From assembly GCA_913777325.1 (NCBI GenBank), contig CAJYSA010000087.1, forward strand, positions 1-51,788: a DNA stretch of 51,788 bases, given 5' to 3'. Below, one piece after another: positions 16,545-27,071 of this stretch; position 1 is the stretch's first letter; each line of letters opens with the position of its first letter. The notes under the pieces were generated by a model that saw only the letters and a program-made list of their open reading frames with translations, had not been told where the DNA came from and did not search any database. A program made the position numbers and the translations under genes. The DNA comes from an uncultured Sphingomonas sp. GTDB lineage: Bacteria; Pseudomonadota; Alphaproteobacteria; Sphingomonadales; Sphingomonadaceae.

Positions 16545-17690
16545 ATGCCCCTCGATCCGGACACGTTCGACGCCCTGCTTTCCACCGTCCGTCGCTTCGT
16601 CGGCGAACGGCTGCGTCCGTTGGAGGCGCAGGTCGAGGCCGACGATGCGGTGCCCGATGCGGTCATCGCCGAGATGCGCGAATTGGGACTGTTCGGCCTG
16701 TCGATCGCCCCCGAATATGGCGGACTGGGGCTGACCATGGACGAGGAAGCGCGCGTCGCGATCGAACTGGGCCGCACCACGCCGGCATTCCGGTCGGCGT
16801 TCGGCACCAACGTCGGGATCGGCAGCCAGGGTCTCGTGATCGCGGGCAGCGACGAACAGAAGGCCGCATGGCTGCCCCGCATCGCCAGCGGCGAGGTCAT
16901 CACCAGCTTCGCGCTCACCGAGCCGGAGGTCGGCAGCGATTCGGGCAACGTCGGCACCCGCGCGGTGCGCGATGGCGGCGTCTACCGGCTGTCGGGCACC
17001 AAACGCTACATCACCAATGCCGATCGCGCCGACCTGTTCACGGTGATGGCGCGGACGGGTGAGGAACGCGGCGGACGCGGCGTCTCCGCCTTCCTGGTGC
17101 CGCGCGACCTGCCCGGTGTGTCGATCGGCACGCCGGAGAAGAAGATGGGACAGAAAGGCGCGCGGGTCGCGGACGTCATGTTCGACGACGTGCCCGTCCC
17201 CGCCGCCAACCGCCTCGGGGCCGAGGGTGAAGGGTTTCGGATTGCGATGCGCGTGCTCGATCGCGGGCGGCTGCACATCGCGGCGGTCTGCGTCGGGGTG
17301 GCCGAGCGGCTGATCGCCGATGCGGTCGCCTATGCCGGCGAACGCCATCAATTCGGCAAGGCGATCGCCGAGCATCAACTGATCCAGGCCATGATCGCCG
17401 ATTCCAAGACGGAGGCGCTCGCCGCCCGCGCGTTGGTGCTCGACACCGCTGCGCGCAAGGATGCGGGCGACGATGTCGTCCTCGAAAGCGCAGCCGCCAA
17501 ATATTTCGCCAGCGAGATGGTCGGGCGCGTCGCGGACCGCGCGGTACAGATCCTGGGGGGCGCGGGCTATATCGCCGATTACGGCGTCGAACGGCTGTAT
17601 CGCGACGTGCGGCTCTTCCGCATCTACGAAGGCACCAGCCAGATCCAGCAGCTCATCATCGCGCGCGAAACGCTGAAGCGCGGCGGGTAA
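16545..17690 (+). CDS. Acyl-CoA dehydrogenase
   Basis: The 381-residue flavoenzyme oxidises an acyl-CoA to the trans-2-enoyl-CoA and passes electrons to ETF. Family motifs are FALTEPEVGSDSGN (ACAD signature 1), GTKRYITNADRADLF, QFGKAIAEHQL and the C-terminal catalytic Glu in RIYEGTSQIQ. That Glu position is the short/medium-chain type, unlike the isovaleryl-CoA enzyme at 40.3 kb. ATG 16545 gives the family length. It is followed after 13 bp by an SDR gene, probably co-transcribed. Chain-length preference cannot be told. Confidence 0.92.
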   Translation: MPLDPDTFDALLSTVRRFVGERLRPLEAQVEADDAVPDAVIAEMRELGLFGLSIAPEYGGLGLTMDEEARVAIELGRTTPAFRSAFGTNVGIGSQGLVIAGSDEQKAAWLPRIASGEVITSFALTEPEVGSDSGNVGTRAVRDGGVYRLSGTKRYITNADRADLFTVMARTGEERGGRGVSAFLVPRDLPGVSIGTPEKKMGQKGARVADVMFDDVPVPAANRLGAEGEGFRIAMRVLDRGRLHIAAVCVGVAERLIADAVAYAGERHQFGKAIAEHQLIQAMIADSKTEALAARALVLDTAARKDAGDDVVLESAAAKYFASEMVGRVADRAVQILGGAGYIADYGVERLYRDVRLFRIYEGTSQIQQLIIARETLKRGG

Positions 17691-17703
17691 CGGGAGACGA
17701 TCG

Positions 17704-18492
17704 ATGGACACCAATAATCTGTTCCGCCTCGACGGCCGCGTCGCCTTGGTCACCGGCGGCAGCCGCGGCATCGGCAAGATGATCGCGGCCGGCTTCGTCG
17801 CGCAGGGCGCGCGCGTCTACGTCTCCAGCCGCAAGGCGGAGGCATGCGCGGAAACCGCCGCCGCGCTCGGGCCGAACTGCATCGCGCTGCCGCAGGACGT
17901 CTCGACCGTCGATGGCTGCCGCGCGCTCGCCGCCGCGCTTGCCGAACGCGAGGAGCGGCTCGACATCCTCGTCAACAACGCCGGGGCCGCCTGGGGCGTG
18001 CCGTTCGAGGAGTTTCCCGAGAGCGGCTGGGACAAGGTGATGGACCTGAACGTCAAGTCGCCGTTCTTCCTCACCCAGTCGCTGCACGCGCTGCTGAAGG
18101 CGGGGGCCGCGCACCATGGGCCGGCCAAGGTCATCAACATCACCTCGATCGATGGCCTGCGCCTCAATCCGTGGGAGACCTACAGCTATCATGCGTCGAA
18201 GTCCGCGCTGATCTATCTGACGAAGCGGCTGGCGGCGCGGCTGGTGCGCGACGGCATCAACGTCACCTCGATCGCCCCCGGCGCCTTCGCCAGCGAGATG
18301 AACCGGGCCGCGCGCGATCACGGCGATGCCGTCGCCCGCGCGATCCCCGCGCGGCGGATCGGCAACGATGAGGATATGGCCGGCACCGCTATCTATCTGG
18401 CCAGCCGCGCGGGCGACTATGTCGTCGGGGAGACGATCGCGGTCGACGGCGGGCTGGTCCATGCCGCGCTCGGCAGCAGCATCGACGGCTGA
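17704..18492 (+). CDS. Short-chain dehydrogenase/reductase (SDR)
   Basis: The 262-residue classical SDR has the NAD(P)-binding TGGSRGIG, LVNNAGAAWG, the catalytic Ser in INITSIDG, and YSYHASK with the catalytic Tyr/Lys. It ends with GETIAVDGGLVHAALG as in family members that act on acyl or steroid-like substrates. GGGAGA precedes the ATG. Being coupled to an acyl-CoA dehydrogenase suggests a 3-hydroxyacyl-CoA or related oxidation, but this is inference. Confidence 0.92.
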   Translation: MDTNNLFRLDGRVALVTGGSRGIGKMIAAGFVAQGARVYVSSRKAEACAETAAALGPNCIALPQDVSTVDGCRALAAALAEREERLDILVNNAGAAWGVPFEEFPESGWDKVMDLNVKSPFFLTQSLHALLKAGAAHHGPAKVINITSIDGLRLNPWETYSYHASKSALIYLTKRLAARLVRDGINVTSIAPGAFASEMNRAARDHGDAVARAIPARRIGNDEDMAGTAIYLASRAGDYVVGETIAVDGGLVHAALGSSIDG

Positions 18493-18499
18493 GCGATCC

Positions 18500-18525
18500 G
18501 GAACGTCGGGACTGGGCGGTCCGTT
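18500..18525 (+). promoter_or_regulatory. EcfG-type general stress response promoter
   Basis: GGAAC (18500-18504), a 17-bp spacer and CGTT (18522-18525) match exactly the alphaproteobacterial EcfG consensus GGAAC-N16/17-CGTT. Transcription would start near 18532, just before the GAGGAGA ribosome-binding site of the 54-codon ORF. Confidence 0.75.
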
Positions 18526-18546
18526 GGTGGCGCGAGGAGAGCCGCG

Positions 18547-18711
18547 ATGACCGACGAATCGATCCGCCCGACGACCGAAACCAGGCGCCCCAACCTGTCG
18601 ACCGAGCACCAGCAGGACGGCGACGCGCGGCGCCCGTCCGACCAACTCGACAAAGGACAGCCGAACCAGGAAACGATCCCGCGAAAATCGTCGCTTCTCG
18701 GTTCCGATTGA
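18547..18711 (+). CDS. 54-residue hydrophilic protein behind an EcfG promoter
   Basis: A short ORF starts at ATG 18547, preceded by GAGGAGA (18534-18540), and ends in TGA at 18709-18711. The product begins MTDESIRPTTETRRPN, is rich in Asp, Glu, Arg, Gln and Pro, has no Cys and no hydrophobic segment, and is likely disordered. I do not recognise a family. A strong ribosome-binding site and a perfect EcfG promoter 22 bp upstream argue that it is real and part of the general stress regulon. It lies 54 bp after the SDR gene. Confidence 0.6.
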   Translation: MTDESIRPTTETRRPNLSTEHQQDGDARRPSDQLDKGQPNQETIPRKSSLLGSD

Positions 18712-18924
18712 TCACCACATCGAAAAGTGCGCGGTATATTGGGCGCGGTTGCGGAACCGGCGAGCGATAATGTGCGACGCGGCGCGACCGCCCATCGTTC
18801 CGATCGCGAACATTATGGACGACATCCCCCGTCCGTCATGTCCCGGACCACGGGGTTCGATCCACGACGCTCCGCAGGCGACGACGCGCCTGGTCCGCCC
18901 CGTCTGGCGAACAACATCCTTTTG

Positions 18925-19262
18925 TTAAGTGGGGAGCTTCTGTTGCCCGGTGCTCCCCGTACCGCTGGATTCCCCTTCTGTTGCCCGGTGGGGTCCAACC
19001 GCGCTATTTTGGTGTAACGTCAGGCCGTTAGGCCATCAGTTACGCCGCAATCGCGAGTGCTTCGTTATCGTTGGCACTTGTGTAATGGGCCGTTGCGGTG
19101 GTCCCATTCCGAGCGAAAACAGCGCCTTTCAACACACGTCGATCCTGGTTCGGCCCCGTCAGAAACGGTGTCCAGAACACCACCACTTATGGTGGAGCCG
19201 CCGGGTACTGCCCCCGGGTCCGCTGCGTCTATTCTACGCCGCAGTTTATCGCCATAGCCGGG
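18925..19262 (-). ncRNA. ssrA: Permuted two-piece tmRNA (ssrA)
   Basis: On the minus strand the acceptor piece comes first (about 19262-19190) and ends CGGCTCC-A-CCA. After a ~32-nt spacer that contains a GGTGT/ACACC hairpin, the coding piece starts at 19157 with GGGGCCGAACCAGGATCGAC. GGGGCCG pairs with CGGCTCC over 7 bp with a G-U at the third pair, the alanine identity element. The T-arm is CCGGG-loop-CCCGG with the unusual loop GGCAGTA. The tag reading frame is at 19075-19040. Downstream are two hairpins (18993-18972 and 18958-18931) with identical loops. tmRNA with SmpB rescues stalled ribosomes. The outer ends are approximate. The 213 bp between it and the 54-codon ORF holds nothing I recognise. 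Confidence 0.93.
19040..19075 (-). other. tmRNA proteolysis-tag reading frame (ANDNEALAIAA)
   Basis: Reading the minus strand from 19075, GCC AAC GAT AAC GAA encodes ANDNE and continues ALAIAA before TAA at 19042-19040. This matches the alphaproteobacterial tag pattern ANDN...LAA recognised by ClpXP. Confidence 0.93.
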
Positions 19263-19358
19263 TAGAACCCGACGAGGACGCATATAGGACGACCGGACGG
19301 CCAGGGAAAGAGGCGACCAGCCATTTGCCCGCCACAATATCCCTGTATATACTGGGCT

Positions 19359-19790
19359 ATGCTCACCCAGCGCTCCCGCTATGCTCTGCGATCGATGTTG
19401 TTCCTCGCGACCGCCCCGACGGACGCACCGCCGACGCCGATGACGCGCATCGCGGCCGAGGCCAATGTGCCACGCAAGTTCCTGGAGTTGATCCTCGCCG
19501 ACCTGCGCGATGCCGGCCTGCTGCATAGTTATCGTGGCAAGATGGGCGGTTACGTCCTGTCGCGCCCGGCGCATCTGATCTCCCTGGGCGAAGTGATCCG
19601 CGTGATCGAAGGGCCGCTCGCGCTGGTTCCCTGCGTCAGCCGCACCGCGTACCGTCCGTGCAAGGATTGCAAGTCGGAGGCGGACTGCGCGATCCGGCTG
19701 GCGATGATGCGGGTGCGTGACGAAACTGCCCGCATCCTCGACGGCACCACCCTCGCGGATGCCACTGCGGAGAAACTCGCGGCCGCGTGA
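19359..19790 (+). CDS. Rrf2-family transcriptional regulator with four clustered cysteines
   Basis: The 143-residue protein starts MLTQRSRYALRSMLFLA and has the Rrf2 winged helix (TRIAAEANVPRKFLELILADL, then GGYVLSRP). Cysteines lie at 92, 101, 104 and 110 (C-x8-C-x2-C-x5-C). IscR, NsrR and RirA use three cysteines spaced differently to hold an Fe-S cluster, so a cluster-based sensor is likely here but the ligand set differs. The gene is divergent from ssrA and 34 bp upstream of ligA. Targets are unknown; the sequence TATATAC at 19346-19352 may be part of its promoter. Confidence 0.88.
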   Translation: MLTQRSRYALRSMLFLATAPTDAPPTPMTRIAAEANVPRKFLELILADLRDAGLLHSYRGKMGGYVLSRPAHLISLGEVIRVIEGPLALVPCVSRTAYRPCKDCKSEADCAIRLAMMRVRDETARILDGTTLADATAEKLAAA

Positions 19791-19821
19791 AAGAATGGAC
19801 GCTGGCGTCCGGGTTTTATAA

Positions 19822-21981
<2,160 letters not shown>

Positions 21982-22022
21982 ACAAGCCGTCACCACCGAT
22001 CATTCAATGTCAGCCAAAACAG

Positions 22023-22048
22023 AAAGGGCGACCCTTGGGCCGCCCTTT
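22023..22048 (-). terminator. Intrinsic terminator of ftsH
   Basis: AAAGGGCG (22023-22030) pairs with CGCCCTTT (22041-22048) around a 10-nt loop. On the minus strand the hairpin is followed by TTTCTGTTTT, as expected for Rho-independent termination 20 bp after the ftsH stop. It may also stop ligA transcripts coming from the other side. Confidence 0.75.
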
Positions 22049-22068
22049 CACGTATCAACGAGGCTTCT

Positions 22069-24051
<1,983 letters not shown>

Positions 24052-24115
24052 CGGCTACCTTTCCGTCCGCTGCAATGTAGGCGCAGACGGGTTAATGGCA
24101 ATGGAACAACGCCGG

Positions 24116-25117
24116 TCAGAGTGATCGACGCGGCGGTGCTTTGTGAAATATCCATCCCCGCGCGGTCGGGCGGACGAGAATGCCGGCGCGGGTGGCGCTT
24201 CGATTCGCCTCCAGCGCATCGAGCAGGGGTTCCACATTCGCCGATTCGGCATCGAACAGCGGCGCGACAACGCCGAGTCGCCGGCGCGCTTCGTCGAGCG
24301 CGCGGCGGACCAGCCGGCGCCGCAGATCGCGCGGTTCGTCGGCGATCGCCAGGCCGTACTCCGGGCCGCGCCATCGTCCCTCCCACAGGCGCCCCGCATA
24401 GTGCGCCAGAACCTCCTCGGCCTCGGCAAGATAACAGGCCGATGCCGCCAGGGCGACGGGATCGAGCGACGGGGACGCCGCCAGCAAGGCGCGAACTTGG
24501 GTTCGGTCGTGGCGCGGATCGTCGTTCGATGGATCGTCGACGAACGGTGTCGCGCTGTCCTCGACAATGGCGCGCAGTGCCGCCCGCCGCCATTCCAGCA
24601 GCGGTCGCAGCACCACGCCCGATGCGTCACGACGAACCGCGCGGATCGCCGCCAGACCGGTCAGCCCCGAGGCACGTTGCAGCCGCATCAACAGCGTCTC
24701 GGCCTGATCGTCGGCGTGATGCGCGGTCAGGAGGACGCTCGCCTCCTCGCGCTTCATCCATTCGCCCAGCACCGCGTAACGGGCAGTTCGCGCCCGCATC
24801 TGCAGGCTGTTGCCCGTGATCGGTGCCGACGGCACCAGCGTGCCGTGCGGCACGTCCAGCCTGCGGCAAACATCGGCGACCATGGCAGCCTCCGCTGCCG
24901 ATCCGTGACGCAGTTGGTGATCGACGGTCGCCACGATGATGCGATCCGGCAAGGCCGCTGCGGCCAGTCGCAACATCGCCATACTGTCGGGGCCGCCCGA
25001 TACCGCCAGCGCGTATCGCCCTCCCGATGTCGACATCGAAGCGATCCCAGAGCGGGCAACCAGCCGCTCGACATCATCCCTGAACCGCGCGACCGCCGCG
25101 TCCGGCAGCGCGCGCAT
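24116..25117 (-). CDS. tilS: tRNA(Ile)-lysidine synthetase TilS
   Basis: The 333-residue enzyme adds lysine to C34 of the tRNA-Ile(CAU) anticodon. The PP-loop SGGPDSMAM, the VDHQLRHGSAAEA segment and AHHADDQAETLLMRLQRASG are diagnostic. ATG 25117 is preceded by GAGG at suitable spacing; the GTG at 25123 overlaps that site and is less likely. It follows cpoB by 7 bp. The C-terminal substrate-binding domain is short, as in many alphaproteobacteria. Confidence 0.93.
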   Translation of the reverse strand: MRALPDAAVARFRDDVERLVARSGIASMSTSGGRYALAVSGGPDSMAMLRLAAAALPDRIIVATVDHQLRHGSAAEAAMVADVCRRLDVPHGTLVPSAPITGNSLQMRARTARYAVLGEWMKREEASVLLTAHHADDQAETLLMRLQRASGLTGLAAIRAVRRDASGVVLRPLLEWRRAALRAIVEDSATPFVDDPSNDDPRHDRTQVRALLAASPSLDPVALAASACYLAEAEEVLAHYAGRLWEGRWRGPEYGLAIADEPRDLRRRLVRRALDEARRRLGVVAPLFDAESANVEPLLDALEANRSATRAGILVRPTARGWIFHKAPPRRSL

Positions 25118-25124
25118 CGTCACC

Positions 25125-26000
25125 TCACTTGCACTTGGCGGCGATGCGCGCCTTGGCGACGTCAGCCTTCATCTTCGCGGAAATCTTCGCGCCGTAAACG
25201 TCGGTCAACTCGCCATAAACCTTGCAGGCGTCACCTGCCTTGTCGAGCTTCACCAGCGCGCTGCCGAGATAGTACAGGCTGTCGGGTGCCCGCTCCCCAT
25301 CCGGGAATTTCTTGTAATTGTCGTAGAAGGCGATCGAGGCCAGACTGGGCTTGCCATCGTCGAGATAGGCGCGTCCGATCAGGTTCTGCGCGTAGCTGGC
25401 GCGGCGGCTCTTGGGGAAGTCCGCGACCACTTTCTTCAGGGCGGTCACCGCCTCGCCATAACGCTTCGCCTCCCACAGACGGAAGCCGTAGAGATAGCCA
25501 TCCTCCGCGCCGTCGCCCGTGCTCGGCTTGGTGACATTGGCGGCGCTGCCTCCAGCCGGCTCCGGCGCCTCTGGCACCGTCACGTCAGGGCCACCGACCG
25601 GCTGTACCGGCGTCGCGGAGGGCGGCGGCGCCGCGAGCTTTGCGTCGGTCGCCTTGCGATACTCGTTGAACTGCTCTTCCAGCTGGCGCAACCGATACTG
25701 GTTCTGCTCGATCTGCCCGGTCATCGACGCAAGTTGCTGTTCCAGCGACGTAACCCTGGCGGTCAGATCGGTGATCGCGCCCGATGCGGGCACCCCCTCC
25801 GCCTCTACCGTGATAGGGGCGCTCGGCGCGATCTGTGGCTCGACCATCGTTCCGGCGCCGCCGGGGAACACCTTGCGCTGCACCGCGCGCATCTCGCTCT
25901 CCAGCTTGCCGACGCGGGCATCGAGCGGCGCGTCGCGCTGCGCGAGCGCCGGGGTGGCGAGGGTCGCGGCGATCGCGGTGCCGAGCAGGAACTTCGTCAT
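25125..26000 (-). CDS. cpoB: Tol-Pal-associated periplasmic protein CpoB/YbgF
   Basis: The 291-residue protein has a signal peptide (MTKFLLGTAIAATLATPALAQ), an N-terminal coiled coil (LEQQLASMTGQIEQNQYRL, about residues 80-125), a Pro/Ala-rich linker and a TPR region from about residue 165 (DGYLYGFRLWEAKRYGEAV, GRAYLDDGKPSLASIAFYD). CpoB links Tol-Pal constriction to septal peptidoglycan synthesis. Here tolQRAB-pal is not upstream; a RodZ-like gene is. The downstream order tilS-ftsH is the one usually seen after ybgF. Confidence 0.9.
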   Translation of the reverse strand: MTKFLLGTAIAATLATPALAQRDAPLDARVGKLESEMRAVQRKVFPGGAGTMVEPQIAPSAPITVEAEGVPASGAITDLTARVTSLEQQLASMTGQIEQNQYRLRQLEEQFNEYRKATDAKLAAPPPSATPVQPVGGPDVTVPEAPEPAGGSAANVTKPSTGDGAEDGYLYGFRLWEAKRYGEAVTALKKVVADFPKSRRASYAQNLIGRAYLDDGKPSLASIAFYDNYKKFPDGERAPDSLYYLGSALVKLDKAGDACKVYGELTDVYGAKISAKMKADVAKARIAAKCK

Positions 26001-26096
26001 CTTTTCATCCCCCGATGCCATGCGGCAGCGGTTAGTGCCTTAGGAACAAGCAGCTTTCGCCAACCTGAAGCGGGCGACCGCCACCACCACCGCGCC

Positions 26097-26960
26097 CTAC
26101 CGGAACGCCGCCGGCGCGCCGGACGCACGTGGCGACGGCGCCGCGACGGGCGACGTCGTGGGCGCCGGCACGCCCGAGAAGCGCTCTGCCAACGCGGTCG
26201 CGCTGACGCCGACGTCCTTCATCGCCCGCTTCCCGTCGCCGAGCGGCGGCAGCTCGCGCCCGTCGACGGTGATCGCGAGCTGATCGGGGCGGCCGATGTT
26301 CAGCATCGGGCGATCGACGCCGGCGGGCACCTCGAACGTCTGCCCGGGTTGCAGCGTGCCGGTGAACAGCGTCTTGTTCGCGCCATCGTAGACGCGCATC
26401 CACACCTCGTTCTTCGCGGTCAGCACCACCTTGCCCAGCGCGGGCGTGGGGCTGGGCGGCGGGACCGGCGCACTGCGCGCCACCACCGTCGGGCTGGCGG
26501 CGGCTTCGGGTGCTTCCTGCGTGCCGCGGAACATACCGGTCGACATCCACAGCACGCCCAGGATCAACACCGCCAGCGCGATTCCCGCCGCGACGATCAC
26601 CAGACCGCGCGACGGCCCGCGCGAGGGATCGGCGATCTCCTCGATATGATGCTGGCGCATCGGCATCGCGCCGCGTGCCAGTTCACCACGGATACCGCGC
26701 CCGATCTCCGCCTGGTCCAGCCCGACCGCGCGGGCATAAGCGCGCGCGAAACCGGAGGCGTAGGTGGGCGACGGCAGCAGATCGAGCCGATCGTCCTCCA
26801 GCGCCTCCAGAAAGCGCTGCGTCACGCGAGTGCGGGCGGCGACCTCGGCCACCGACAAGCCTTGCGCCTCACGCGCGGCGCGCAGGCGCGCACCGACCGT
26901 ACCGGGGGGCGGGTTGCCGGTCGGGGACATGGCCTGCGCCGGATGCTCGCCTTCGCTCAT
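26097..26960 (-). CDS. RodZ-like cytoskeletal/HTH membrane protein with DUF4115
   Basis: The 287-residue protein has a Cro/Xre-type HTH at about residues 22-75 (LRAAREAQGLSVAEVAART, RFLEALEDDRLD), one membrane helix (GLVIVAAGIALAVLILGVLW), a Pro-rich linker and a C-terminal DUF4115 domain (VVLTAKNEVWMRVYDGANK). This is the RodZ architecture: RodZ tethers MreB to the cell-wall elongation machinery. ATG 26960 has GGAG six bases upstream. It is followed after 96 bp by cpoB. Regulation by its HTH is not implied. Confidence 0.87.
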   Translation of the reverse strand: MSEGEHPAQAMSPTGNPPPGTVGARLRAAREAQGLSVAEVAARTRVTQRFLEALEDDRLDLLPSPTYASGFARAYARAVGLDQAEIGRGIRGELARGAMPMRQHHIEEIADPSRGPSRGLVIVAAGIALAVLILGVLWMSTGMFRGTQEAPEAAASPTVVARSAPVPPPSPTPALGKVVLTAKNEVWMRVYDGANKTLFTGTLQPGQTFEVPAGVDRPMLNIGRPDQLAITVDGRELPPLGDGKRAMKDVGVSATALAERFSGVPAPTTSPVAAPSPRASGAPAAFR

Positions 26961-27071
26961 TCCTGTCTCCGACCCCCTGCGTTTACCGCGATGCGTGCGC
27001 ATCGTCTTTCAAAGCGGTCCCGGCGTGTCAACCGATCGCGCCGATCCACGCCGGCTCGATCGGTCCGATCG

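Noticed and set aside
18753-18778. GGAAC-N17-CGAC in the gap downstream of the 54-codon ORF
   Set aside because: The -10 element is CGAC, and no plus-strand gene follows before the tmRNA locus.
18855-18880. GGGTTCGATCC word resembling a tRNA T-loop
   Set aside because: The flanking bases do not form a T-stem or acceptor stem and no anticodon arm is found on either side.
18931-18993. Tandem hairpins first read as a plus-strand small RNA
   Set aside because: On the minus strand they belong to the 3' part of the tmRNA coding piece, which also explains the tag frame and acceptor piece.
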